Source of the DNA: Methanohalobium evestigatum Z-7303 | GTDB lineage: Archaea > Halobacteriota > Methanosarcinia > Methanosarcinales > Methanosarcinaceae | DNA: 64,000 bases | Assembly: GCF_000196655.1 (NCBI RefSeq) | Contig: NC_014253.1 | Location: forward strand, 372,001-436,000 | Reading direction: 5' to 3' | Part shown: positions 1 to 8,781 of the stretch, piece after piece | How the letters are laid out: each line of letters starts with the position of its first letter | How positions within the stretch are numbered: the first letter of the stretch is position 1 | Program-made: the position numbers and the translations under genes | The notes under the pieces: generated by a model | What the model saw: only the letters and a program-made list of their open reading frames with translations | Told to the model about the DNA's origin: nothing | The model's database searches: none

Positions 1-1071
1 AAAACCAAATATGTATTTGATTCTTGGTGCAGGTTTTCTCGGAAAACCGTATTTGTCCAGTTTACATCTTTTGTAGCTACCTCTACCTTTAGCATGTATA
101 TGCAGGACGCTGTTAGTTTTGAATCTGAGTTCATCCGGTGTGGATTCTCCTACACAGCATGCATCAAAGTGATGGTCTTTCGGCAGGTTCAGTTTTATCC
201 TATTCATCTTGGTTAGAGCACCTGTACCGCATTCTATCGGTAGCCCTGTGTTTTTCAGTACATCAAGGACTTTATCTTTGGTAGCGTTGATTACAGCAGC
301 ATCTTTCATAGGCTTTTTAGCTTTCTCATACACTTCAGGATGACCGAATTCTTCAGCAGTCAGGTTACTTTTTCTCTGGTTACAATCATGGCATGCGATT
401 GTCAGATTGGATACTCTATTAGAACCACCTCTGCTTCTCGGTACGATATGTTCTATTTCTAACTGTACATCCTGTTTACCGCAATAAGCACAGGTTCTCT
501 GGAACTTTTCCAGCAGATATTCCCTGACATTGTAGCCCTGCAAAGTTCCTTGCTGGTATTCAACACCTTTGATTTCAGGGTTCTGCATCAGTTGAGTATC
601 AAAGTTAACATTTTCATAAGACAAACAGTTGATTGGAACCAGTTCTCTCAATCTTGTTATCCATGTCTGGATATTATCAACTCTGCTCTGTAGAGACGGC
701 GGAAGCCATCCTTCAGGTTTTTTCCTGTTATCAAATCTGGGTTTCCTGTATCTCAGGTTTTGTGATCTTCTTCTGCGTCTGAAATTCCTCCTATCGTCTA
801 ATTTCTTTTTAATATCAGTTCTGTGATGGACTTGATCCAACCAGATTACATCTTTGTTGTTCTTCAGTATGGCTAATCCAGTGTATCTTGAGCCATAATC
901 TATCTTTAGTCTGAAATCATCTTTTACGTCATCAGATTTCAGTTCTTTCAGTCTTATTGTAAATGGATACTTTTTGTGTATAGTAGCCTTTCCAGCTTTC
1001 AGCAGAATTCTAGCTTTGGCTGGATGGCACGGTGTTAAAGGTTTTTTATTTTTGTTCAATACGAATACCAT
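1..1071 (-). CDS. iscB: IscB RNA-guided nuclease (3' end outside the window)
   Basis: IscB is the transposon-encoded RNA-guided DNA nuclease family ancestral to Cas9. Visible in order: an N-terminal PLMP-type domain (NKNKKPLTPCHPAKARILLK); RuvC-I with IDYGSRYTGLAI (Asp58); an arginine-rich bridge helix; RuvC-II near YENVNFD; an HNH domain from about residue 190 with CAYCG, EIEHIVPRSRGGS and CHDCNQRK; RuvC-III with HHFDACCVG near residue 300; and the start of the C-terminal target-interaction domain (RGSYKRCKLDKYGFPRK). All catalytic motifs look intact. ATG at 1071 follows a strong AAAGGAG site. The frame is open to base 1, so perhaps 40-70 residues are missing. No transposase is visible in the window next to it. 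Confidence 0.93.
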   Translation of the reverse strand, partial: MVFVLNKNKKPLTPCHPAKARILLKAGKATIHKKYPFTIRLKELKSDDVKDDFRLKIDYGSRYTGLAILKNNKDVIWLDQVHHRTDIKKKLDDRRNFRRRRRSQNLRYRKPRFDNRKKPEGWLPPSLQSRVDNIQTWITRLRELVPINCLSYENVNFDTQLMQNPEIKGVEYQQGTLQGYNVREYLLEKFQRTCAYCGKQDVQLEIEHIVPRSRGGSNRVSNLTIACHDCNQRKSNLTAEEFGHPEVYEKAKKPMKDAAVINATKDKVLDVLKNTGLPIECGTGALTKMNRIKLNLPKDHHFDACCVGESTPDELRFKTNSVLHIHAKGRGSYKRCKLDKYGFPRKPAPRIKYIFGF

Positions 1072-1074
1072 GGA

Positions 1075-1336
1075 TATTACTCCTTTCTCTGCTTGATGCA
1101 GGTTACGCGGCTTATCAGCCGTCTCCCTTCGACAAAGTTATCCCGGTTTGTTATGCATGCACACTGTCCCTACCTCTAAGGACTGTTTAATGCTATGCGA
1201 TAGACCAACGGACTAAGGAAGCATCCGAGGGTATCATAGCCGGGATAACGTAGTTCCCTTTTGGTTGAGGGAACTCAGTCTGGTCAATCAGGGCTTGCCT
1301 CATCGACAAGCCCACCTCTTTAGAGGTGGGTTATTG
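1075..1336 (-). ncRNA. IscB omegaRNA scaffold
   Basis: This stretch lies directly upstream of iscB on the same strand, where IscB elements encode their guide RNA. It is dense in complementary segments. The hairpin at 1311-1330 (CCCACCTC/GAGGTGGG) is the terminal one next to the guide. GCTTG/CAAGC pair at 1293-1311, and GTTCCCT (1253-1259) pairs with AGGGAAC (1268-1274). A perfect 10-base long-range pair joins GTTATCCCGG (1137-1146) and CCGGGATAAC (1240-1249). In this family the guide is the first 16 or so bases of the RNA and is copied from DNA outside the element, here about 1337-1353. Exact ends are inferred. Confidence 0.82.
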
Positions 1337-1347
1337 ACTTTACATGA

Positions 1348-2052
1348 GATACACAGGAACACAAAAACACACTTTCAATAACAACAGCAGACATTAATAA
1401 TGATGGTAATCTAGATTTTGTTTCTGGTAACAAGGGTCAAAAAAATTATTGGTATGAAGGTAATGGCAAAGGAAATTTTACTGCTCATGTCGTGCACGAG
1501 AATACTAAAAATACGTACTCCGTAAGAATTGAAGATATCGATAATTATGGAAATCTGGATATTGTAACTGGTAACAACGGAGATAAAAACTACTGGTATG
1601 AAAACAATGGCGAAGGAAATTTCATCGCTCATGAAATAAATGGGAATGCCACAAATACGATTGATATAATTATTTCTGATTTTAATAAAGAAAATAATCT
1701 GGTTTTTATAACCATAAATAAACATCATGCATTTAAAATATATTTTGTTGACGAAACTGGTAAATTCAATTCTTATATGAGGATTAGCCCTCAATTTGCA
1801 AATAACGATGAAGTTTCAAGTTTTGATGATAGTAGTTCAGCTTCTCAGACACATTTCCAATACGAAGTAGCAATGGAAGATGTGATGTCGGAAAGAATGG
1901 AAAAGATGGAACAAGTTGTTCAACGAGCATCTCAAAAGGCTGATGAACAAGAACGATGTGATAAGGAATTTATTCAAGATCTTCTACAATCAGTAAAACA
2001 AATTTTGCAAGCTCACTTTAAGGCATTGGAAACAGTTAGTAACATGGGTTAA
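1348..2052 (+). pseudogene. VCBS/FG-GAP repeat protein, 3' fragment cut by the IscB element
   Basis: The frame reads through at least two copies of a repeat of about 45 residues. Each copy contains a calcium-binding-like DxNxDGxxD segment (DINNDGNLDFVSGN, then DIDNYGNLDIVTGN) followed by NYWYExNGxGNF. This is the VCBS/FG-GAP beta-propeller pattern of secreted archaeal proteins. The frame meets a stop at 1345-1347, beside the outer hairpin of the IscB element, and no start is found before the repeats, so the 5' part is missing. The last 80 residues are unlike the repeats: acidic, then a long charged helix that may form a coiled coil. An internal ATG at 1492 exists but would split the repeat array. 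Confidence 0.72.
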
Positions 2053-2166
2053 TAGAACAAAGTAGACAAAAAGTAATCATTGCTAACTACAATCTCTATT
2101 AATAATTTCAATTCTACCGGTTATCGGGATTTGTTTTATATATAATAATTTAACAATTTAAAAATA

Positions 2167-3279
2167 ATGAACAATAAACAGATACCAGAGTTTATTTGCA
2201 AAATATTTTTAATGATTCTGTTGTTGGTGGCGTTCAGTACTGTATCAGCTGGATATGAATCCAGTAATGCAAAAATATCTAATATTTATTCAGATATAAA
2301 TTCCTGTGATGTTACAATAAAATCAGAGACAACAATCCAGAACCTTATTCTTAGCTTGCAGTTATTCGATGATGGCAACTTTGTTGATGAAAAACGACTG
2401 TTTATCGATGAACTGGAACCTGAATCAAAGAATATAAGGGTTGTATCATGGGATATTAAAAATCCTGATGAAAGTTCTTATAAAGTTTCTGCCCGATTAA
2501 TACAAAATAGTTCAATAGTCGATTCTAAAAACCACAGTTTCCATTTCGGCAGTCCTGCGATACCAAGAATTACGGTAGATGATGTTGTATCAGATTCAAA
2601 TGGATTGAATCTGATAGTTAACCCGAGAGAGTCTGTAATAGCAGATATAGAATATATGCTTGTCAATGGTTCTGAAGTTATCTATACAGCAGAAGATATG
2701 AAGGTCAGTATACACAGCCGATCGGTTGAATTAAGAAAAAGATGGGGAGTAATTCTTAAAAATAACAGAGTGTATCATGGGCGTTTGAAAATCAACCTCC
2801 ATACACCTGTCAATGATGTTCATGCATTTATGACTTCATTTACTGCAAAAGATAATGCAGTTATAACTGATATTTACAAAGATGAAGTTGGTTCAAGTGT
2901 TACTATCGCAGGAAAGTCACAGGTACCATTTAGCGGATATTTGGAATTCAGAGTTTTAAAAAACAAAAGCGGCTCTGTAAAAGTTGTAGAGTCTGCAGTA
3001 AAAAAGTCACCGGTTCTCCTTGATGGAGAAGATGAAACTGTAGAGGTTATTTGGAACAATACTTTGCCTAAAGGGATTTATAAATTAACAGTTGAATTAG
3101 TGGGTAATGATGGAGATTTGATTGATAAAAAAGAGACAATAATAGAATCTGATTACAGACAAACCTCTGATAAAAAGGATGAAGAAAAAGAGGCAGGAAA
3201 GCCGGTACCTGGATTTCTGATTTTTGATTCTTTAATGATTTTTACCACAATTGCTGTAATGTATTGGATACGTAAATAA
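2167..3279 (+). CDS. Secreted protein with PGF-CTERM-like anchor
   Basis: A 370-residue exported protein of unknown function. Residues 10-30 form a hydrophobic signal segment ending near STVSAG. The body is beta-rich, with Ig-like segments and no enzyme motif that I recognise. The C-terminus has a charged linker (DKKDEEKEAGK), then VPGFLIFDS, a hydrophobic stretch and a final RK. This is the layout of PGF-CTERM tails processed by archaeosortase A. A TATA-like TTTTATATATA at about 2131 is only some 30 bases before the ATG, so the mRNA may have almost no leader. The stop lies 4 bases before the ABC permease gene, suggesting a two-gene operon and a role as the extracytoplasmic partner of that permease. 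Confidence 0.8.
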   Translation: MNNKQIPEFICKIFLMILLLVAFSTVSAGYESSNAKISNIYSDINSCDVTIKSETTIQNLILSLQLFDDGNFVDEKRLFIDELEPESKNIRVVSWDIKNPDESSYKVSARLIQNSSIVDSKNHSFHFGSPAIPRITVDDVVSDSNGLNLIVNPRESVIADIEYMLVNGSEVIYTAEDMKVSIHSRSVELRKRWGVILKNNRVYHGRLKINLHTPVNDVHAFMTSFTAKDNAVITDIYKDEVGSSVTIAGKSQVPFSGYLEFRVLKNKSGSVKVVESAVKKSPVLLDGEDETVEVIWNNTLPKGIYKLTVELVGNDGDLIDKKETIIESDYRQTSDKKDEEKEAGKPVPGFLIFDSLMIFTTIAVMYWIRK

Positions 3280-3283
3280 TCTG

Positions 3284-4450
3284 GTGGGCGGTATGCATTA
3301 TGAACTTTTCATTGCTATTAAATACATAACCAGCAGGAAACGCCAAACATTTCTTTCTGTAGGAGCAATCGGGATTGCAGTAATGATGATTGTAATCTCA
3401 CAGGGGTTTATGGCAGGATTTACTGAAGAACTCTATGATACAACAGTGGATGAATTGGCACATGTAACCATATCGCCTGAGGATGGGAACAATTATATTC
3501 ATCTTTACAAGAATCTTATAAATAGTGTCGGCAAAATTGAGGGTGTAACAGGTGTTTCACCATATCTTACAGGAGAAGCAATTGTTAAACATAAAGATGA
3601 CACACAGAATGTAATTTTAAAAGGAATTGTTCCTGAACGTGAAACAGAGGTCTCACAGATTAACAGAGACATAATAAAAGGAAATTTTTCTGAACTAAAA
3701 TACACTAAAAACAGTATTGTTGTGGGTGATGACCTTTTACCCGAAATAAATGCAAAGATTGGGGATGTTGTAGATGCATCATTTCCGGATGCAAACCCAG
3801 TATCGTTAAAGATAGTGGGTGTTTATGATACAGGCAGTGATGATGACCGAGATTTGATCTATACATCGTTAAAAACCGCTCAAGATTTTTATGGAACCTC
3901 AGATGTTGTTAATGGTGTATCTTTAAGAATCAGAAATGTCAACAATGACAGAAAAATTGCAGATAATATACAGAAGATGGGTTATGAGGCATCAGGATGG
4001 ACTGAAACCAATCCAGAAATTTTGAGAACCATAGCTATAGAAACCATGTCCAACAATATCATGCTGGGGTTAATTGTTATTATTGCTTCATTTGGTGTTG
4101 TGAGCAACCTCAATATGACGGTTCTTGAAAAGAAAAAAGAAATCGGAATTTTTAGAGCAATGGGTATGGGCAAATCAAATATACGTCTTATTTTTATTCT
4201 TGAAAGCGGTATATTGGGGCTGATAGGAGCAGTAACAGGTACAATATTTGGTATAATTATAGCCCTATCAATCGGTAATTATCCAATACCTGCCGGTTTA
4301 TATGGAGGTCTTACATCAATACCGGTTGTGGTAAGACCACTGGATGTTACTATTACCGTTACGGCTGTTTTCCTGCTGAATCTTATAGCAGGAGTATATC
4401 CAGCTCATAAAGCAGCAAGTCTAAATCCTGTGGAAGCTATATCAGGGTGA
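3284..4450 (+). CDS. FtsX/MacB-type ABC transporter permease
   Basis: A 388-residue membrane subunit of the lipoprotein-export/MacB type. One N-terminal membrane helix (about residues 20-42) is followed by an extracytoplasmic MacB-like domain (45-255). Three C-terminal FtsX helices come next, with the conserved EKKKEIGIFRAMGM coupling segment near residue 285. It starts at GTG 3284, with ATG at 3293 as an alternative giving MHYELFIA. It follows the PGF-CTERM gene by 4 bases. It has no ATPase of its own on this strand; the nearest is the minus-strand gene at 5672. Its paralogue at 4455 has the same length and ends 4 bases away, tail to tail. Confidence 0.88.
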   Translation: MGGMHYELFIAIKYITSRKRQTFLSVGAIGIAVMMIVISQGFMAGFTEELYDTTVDELAHVTISPEDGNNYIHLYKNLINSVGKIEGVTGVSPYLTGEAIVKHKDDTQNVILKGIVPERETEVSQINRDIIKGNFSELKYTKNSIVVGDDLLPEINAKIGDVVDASFPDANPVSLKIVGVYDTGSDDDRDLIYTSLKTAQDFYGTSDVVNGVSLRIRNVNNDRKIADNIQKMGYEASGWTETNPEILRTIAIETMSNNIMLGLIVIIASFGVVSNLNMTVLEKKKEIGIFRAMGMGKSNIRLIFILESGILGLIGAVTGTIFGIIIALSIGNYPIPAGLYGGLTSIPVVVRPLDVTITVTAVFLLNLIAGVYPAHKAASLNPVEAISG

Positions 4451-4454
4451 TGGC

Positions 4455-5621
4455 TCAGGCATTTTCAATTGCATCAACAGGGTCAAGTTTTGCGGCACGG
4501 TTTGCGGGATACACACCTGCGATTATATTGATAATAAATGCAAAAACTGTAGCATATACAAAATTCATTATTTCTATGTTTACAGGTAGTGTAGTTAGAC
4601 CTAGATAAACTTCGCTTGGTATCTGGATGCTGTATGCATCTATCAAAGCAGCCAACAGGTATCCCAAAATACAACCCGAAAGTACGCCTGCTGTGCCAAG
4701 TATTGTAGATTCGGATATAAAAATCAGGAGGATACTTGAACGGGTGGCACCCATTGCTTTTAACATGCCGATTTCTCTTTTCTTCTCCATGACGACTGTT
4801 ATTAGTGTGTTCGCTATACCGAATCCTGCGGTAATATATATCAGCGTGTATAGTATCCATGAGAATACCAGTTGTGTGTTCAGCAGTTCAAGGATTTCAG
4901 CATTTGATTCCAACCAGCTTTCAGCCTCATATGCAGAATTATCCTCTATGTAAAAAGCGATGTTATCAGCCTGATATATATCCTGAACACGTACACCTAT
5001 CCCTGTTACTACATCGTTTTCATCGGAAAAATCCTGTACATCATCCAGTTTTGAATAAGCGAGTGTTTCATCTTTAGGCGTTCCAGTATCCATTATTCCT
5101 ACGACTTTGAAAGAAACAGAACCAGAAACTGGAGATGAAGCATCAACCCGTTCACCAAGGTCTACTTCAAGGTTTTCTGCCAGTTTGTCACCAAGAATTA
5201 TTCCATTACGGATAGTGGATAAATCTGTAAAACTGCCTTTAATGATATCATCATCTACATGCATAACATTCATTTCTGCATCAGGATTTACACCTTTAAG
5301 TTTAACTCCGTGAGAATTGTCTTTATAATCAAGAGCGACCTGTTTTTCAAAATAAGGTGATGTAGCCACAACACCCTCATGCTGTTTTATAATCTTATCG
5401 AGATGCCGGTAAAGATGTATAAACTCATCATCGCTTTCTGGATTAACGATTATATGTGGCGAATTTTCGGTTGTGCTGTCAATGAGTTCTATCCTGAAAC
5501 CTGAAACCATTGACATCAGGACAACTATCATAGCAATTGCCAGTGCTACAGAAAGCACAGAAAATATTGAATGTCGCCTTCGTGAACTTATGTGTCGAAA
5601 TGCAATGGCGAATTCATACAT
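4455..5621 (-). CDS. FtsX/MacB-type ABC transporter permease, paralogue
   Basis: A 388-residue permease with the same plan as its convergent neighbour: an N-terminal helix, an extracytoplasmic domain, then three FtsX helices with EKKREIGMLKAMGA as coupling motif. Alignable segments such as FIHLYRHL/YIHLYKNL and VVGIMDTG/IVGVYDTG show that the two permeases are paralogues. It lies 50 bases downstream of the ATPase gene on the same strand and is very likely co-transcribed with it. The pair could form a homodimeric exporter, or the two permeases could share the one ATPase as a heterodimer. The second option is an inference from their proximity. Confidence 0.88.
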   Translation of the reverse strand: MYEFAIAFRHISSRRRHSIFSVLSVALAIAMIVVLMSMVSGFRIELIDSTTENSPHIIVNPESDDEFIHLYRHLDKIIKQHEGVVATSPYFEKQVALDYKDNSHGVKLKGVNPDAEMNVMHVDDDIIKGSFTDLSTIRNGIILGDKLAENLEVDLGERVDASSPVSGSVSFKVVGIMDTGTPKDETLAYSKLDDVQDFSDENDVVTGIGVRVQDIYQADNIAFYIEDNSAYEAESWLESNAEILELLNTQLVFSWILYTLIYITAGFGIANTLITVVMEKKREIGMLKAMGATRSSILLIFISESTILGTAGVLSGCILGYLLAALIDAYSIQIPSEVYLGLTTLPVNIEIMNFVYATVFAFIINIIAGVYPANRAAKLDPVDAIENA

Positions 5622-5671
5622 GGATATCTGTTTGTTTTTGTATGATATATTTTTAACTCTGTTATTGTTTT

Positions 5672-6358
5672 TTACGAGTTGACAATTTTTCCATCAATTA
5701 ATCTTTCTATACGGTCGGTTTTTTTAGCCATATTTTCGTCATGTGTAACGAGTATGAACGTTTGACCGCGTTCACGGTTAAGTTTTCTCAGAAGTTCATA
5801 TATTCTGTCACTTGTTTTTGTATCAAGGTTTCCGGTAGGTTCATCACCTATAACAATTGTCGGGTTATTTACCAGCGCTCTTGCAACCGATACACGTTGG
5901 TTTTGACCCCCTGAAAGTTCACCGGGTTTGTGGTACATGCGATCTTCAAGTCCAACTTCCTTAAGCATATTCTGTGCAGATTCTTTTGCCTCATTTTTAC
6001 TGTAACCCGATATAAGGAGAGGTATCATAACATTTTCAAGAGCTGTAAAATCAGGTAATAAGTTGTGATACTGGAAAATAAAACCCAGCATTTTATTTCT
6101 AGCTTTGGAACGTTCTTTGTCAGACATACTGGTTATATTTTTATTATCTATTATTATTGAACCTTGAGTAGGTGTATCCAAAATACCTAGAATATGCAAA
6201 AGTGTACTCTTACCCGAGCCTGAAGGGCCCACGATTGCCATAAATTCACCATGTTTTATAGTAAGATTAACACCATCCAGAGCTTTTACTTCTGTACCAT
6301 CAGAATATATTTTGTTCAAGTTTTTTATTTCTATAAGGTACTGGTTGTACATGAACAA
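5672..6358 (-). CDS. LolD/MacB-type ABC transporter ATPase
   Basis: A 228-residue ATPase of the MacB/LolD group, expected to energise the FtsX-type permeases beside it. Visible motifs: Walker A GPSGSGKST (about residues 44-52), Q-loop FQYHNLLPD, signature LSGGQNQRVS, Walker B IVIGDEPTGNLD and switch His in LVTHDE. All are intact and the length is normal. It is the first gene of a minus-strand operon with the permease at 4455. The upstream gap to the broken FKBP gene is 41 bases and must hold its promoter. It starts at ATG 6358; a second ATG two codons on is possible. Confidence 0.92.
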   Translation of the reverse strand: MFMYNQYLIEIKNLNKIYSDGTEVKALDGVNLTIKHGEFMAIVGPSGSGKSTLLHILGILDTPTQGSIIIDNKNITSMSDKERSKARNKMLGFIFQYHNLLPDFTALENVMIPLLISGYSKNEAKESAQNMLKEVGLEDRMYHKPGELSGGQNQRVSVARALVNNPTIVIGDEPTGNLDTKTSDRIYELLRKLNRERGQTFILVTHDENMAKKTDRIERLIDGKIVNS

Positions 6359-6399
6359 ATTTCTAACAGTACACTGGATTTAAAAGTAATTAATTCCTA

Positions 6400-6737
6400 A
6401 TGGTTAACAAAAATGAAACTGGTAAAATCTATTACATAGGAATGTATGAAAATGGCACCATGTTTGGTACTCTCATGGAAGAAGTAGTTAAAGAAAGAGG
6501 TACTTATAAGAAGGAGGTAAAGATTACATACTCATGGAGTTTAAAGTCGGTTCAAAATAAATGCTGCCAGGTATTAATACAGGGATACTCGGGATGACAG
6601 AAGGAGAAAACAAAACCCTTACTCTACCGCCTGATGTTGTATATGGAAAATACCGTGAAAGTAGGGTGCAGTCACTGACAATAGAACAATTCAAGAACTC
6701 CACTAAAACCATACCTATAGTCTGGAAAACTATTTGA
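6400..6737 (+). pseudogene. FKBP-type peptidyl-prolyl isomerase, frameshifted
   Basis: The first frame (from 6400) encodes the start of an FKBP domain (KIYYIGMYENGTMFGT, where intact proteins have a VHYTGxLEDGTVFDTS-like segment). The frame then changes near 6534 to FKVGS, hits a stop TAA at 6558 directly followed by MLPGINTGILGMTEGENKTLTLPPDVVYGKYRE, and ends at 6735-6737. Read together these give the core of one isomerase of the SlyD/FKBP kind, which assists proline-limited protein folding. At least one frameshift and one nonsense codon separate the parts, so it is probably dead. The motif order is good evidence for the family. Confidence 0.78.
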
Positions 6738-7059
6738 GTATAAACTCTACTGACCAATTCCTGTAATAAATTCTAATTAGAGACCAATCTATGAATTATT
6801 GCAATGGCAACAATCCATTGAATCTATCCTTTTAAACAAATAGGAAATAATGACAATATCACCGTACTTAACCACTGTGAAAAGTTTTTAGAGAAAAGCT
6901 TCCAGTCGATGAAATGACCGATATACTGTCAATGTTGCTTGAAGATGAAATGACATAATTAGATGATTTTTTCAGCGAAGAAGATTAAAAATATTATACA
7001 TAAAATAGCCGAGATTGGCGGTTGTGAAGAGGGCAATAATATCTTTATCCTTTTTTCAG
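6738..7059. other. Non-coding stretch with a possible gene remnant
   Basis: No intact gene. A short open stretch at about 6891-6956 reads REKLPVDEMTDILSMLLEDEMT, followed by a stop and then LDDFFSEED in the same frame, ending at 6989. It looks like the tail of a decayed acidic protein but I cannot name it. The region lies between two certain pseudogenes and is probably part of the same decay zone. Confidence 0.35.
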
Positions 7060-7873
7060 TCAATTCTGTTTTCTTGGAATTATAAATGTAAATCTACTTC
7101 CTTTACCAGGTTCACTTTCAACCCATATATTCCCACTGTGCATTTCCACCAGTTTTTTGACAAGAGTTAAACCAAGACCAGCTCCTCCAAACTTTCGAGT
7201 AGTACCAGAATCCGCTTGTTTAAATGATTCAAATATTTCGTCCTGTTTTTCTTCAGGAATTCCGATACCGGTATCAACAACAAGAACTGGTGATTATATT
7301 CTGTCTGATTAATTTCGATAGTAACTGAACCTTCAGATGTAAACTTTATGCTATTGTATAAAAGATTGTGAAGTATCTGTCTAAGTTTCACCTTGTCTGC
7401 ATAGATATAGTTTGTATCCAAGTTAATATCTGTATCCAAAGTTAAACCCTTTTCAAAAGCAAAAGAAGATAATTCTGTTTTTAAATCTTCAATGAATTCA
7501 GGTATTGATATTTTTTTCATTATCTAGAAGGACTATCCATGCGCCAGTAAATACTTTTGATTGGGTTAATGTTTCACAGGTTTTTTGTATAAGACGGTCT
7601 GTATTTTTCTCTTATAATAATCTGGTTAACATCAATGATTGCCTTCATAACTCGGTTCAGCTTTTTAGACTCGTCCATGGCGTTTGCTATAGTTATACCA
7701 AACAGAATAAAAATTGGAAAAATCAGTACATAGATTAAAAGATTGTAGGAAGAATAGGTAGCGTCAGGTTCGATGTAATCGATAATACCCTCAATAATTA
7801 ATATAAGTAGACCAAGTCTTAATGTTATAGATATAATTAATTTCTTGCTGTAAAAGTATTTCAAAAATTGCAT
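7060..7873 (-). pseudogene. Sensor histidine kinase, internally deleted and frameshifted
   Basis: The 5' part (7873 down to about 7574) encodes two membrane helices and then NRVMKAIIDVNQIIIREK, as at the start of GAF-containing methanogen kinases. A frame change leads to RLIQKTCETLTQSKVFTGAWIVLLDN, the beginning of a GAF domain. Most of the GAF and the HisKA region are missing. The sequence resumes with an ATPase domain: DKVKLRQILHNLLYNSIKFT (N box), then a further frameshift near 7280, then VDTGIGIPEEKQDEIFESF, FGGAGLGLTLVKKL and GKGSRFTFIIP. The N, G1, F and G2 boxes can all be recognised, but not in one frame, and no phosphoacceptor His region remains. Confidence 0.85.
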
Positions 7874-8033
7874 GGATTAAGTTATTCCCCTACCTTTATT
7901 AACTGTGAGCATAAATATTTGTTTTTAGACATATAAATATATTCAGGATAAAATGAAAAGACTTTACCTTATTGGTGATTGAAAACGATTATTGTGTGCA
8001 AGGATATTGTAGACAATTAATAATAATATATTG

Positions 8034-8773
8034 GGCATTGGTATCCAAATAGTGTTATATACTATAACCGCCAATATATCTATGTGAACTGTCCTAAGTG
8101 TAATAGTTTTAATCATAAAAAGAATGGTAAAGTCAATGGCCGCCAACGTTACAAATGCCATGACTGCGGATATAACTTTTCAGTAGAACTTAAATCCACT
8201 GCTTTTCCTCAATCTGTTAAACGACAGGCATTGCAGCTATATCTTGAAGGATTGGGGTTTCGGTCGATAGGACGTTTTTTAGGTGTAAGTCACGTATCTG
8301 TTCAAAAGTGGATAAAGAAATTTGGACAGGAATTAGAGGACCTGAAAAGCGAAAATGAGATGGATATTGTTGAATTGGATGAACTGCATACATACATCGC
8401 AAATAAAAAAAATATTGCTGGATCTGGATTGCTGTTGATAGAGTTGGGAAAAAATTCATCAACTGCTCGTTTGGCAGTAGAGGAACAGAAACGGGAATGA
8501 AACTTTGGGATAAACTAAAGGGAATTGACATCAGGCAAGGAATGACGGATTACTGGAAAGCATACGCTGAGTTCATTCCAGGTGATATTCATATAAAATC
8601 AAAATCAGAAACATTCACAGTAGAAGGATATAACAGCATATTTAGACACTTTCTGGCAAGGTTGCGGAGAAAAACAAAGTGTTATACTAAGAGTCTTGAA
8701 ATGTTAAAATATTCTATACTTCTATTGATGAAGTACAGAAATAATGAATTAACTATGATTGATTAACAATGCC
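8034..8773 (+). mobile_element. IS1-family insertion sequence with 8-bp target duplication
   Basis: A complete 740-base element. Its ends are imperfect inverted repeats beginning GGCATTG: the left end is GGCATTGGTATCCAA and the right end read inward is GGCATTGTTAATCAA, 12 of 15 matching. The 8 bases ATATATTG occur directly on both sides (8026-8033 and 8774-8781), a target duplication of the size made by IS1. A perfect duplication suggests a fairly recent insertion. It carries one transposase in two frames. It landed a few bases from a strong hairpin at 8785-8843. Confidence 0.9.
8084..8766 (+). CDS. IS1-family transposase in two frames (InsA/InsB-like)
   Basis: The first frame starts at GTG 8084. 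It encodes a zinc finger (CPKCN, YKCHDCGYNF) and a helix-turn-helix (SIGRFLGVSHVSVQKWIKKFG), then the start of the catalytic part (VELDELHTYI). At a run of eight A at about 8405-8412 the catalytic frame moves by -1, giving KKYCWIWIAVDRVGKKFINCSFGSRGTETGMKLWDK and on to the end (MTDYWKAY, VEGYNSIFRHFLARLRRKTKCYTKS). IS1 of Escherichia coli makes its transposase by -1 frameshifting on an A-run, so this may be programmed rather than damage. Without frameshifting, only the DNA-binding part is made. Confidence 0.85.
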
Positions 8774-8781
8774 ATATATTG

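Noticed and set aside
629-826. A small plus-strand protein gene
   Set aside because: It lies antisense within the conserved IscB reading frame and has no family features.
1492-2052. A complete gene starting at ATG 1492
   Set aside because: The same frame extends upstream through another repeat unit to the stop at 1345; the internal ATG would split the repeats, so this is a 3' fragment.
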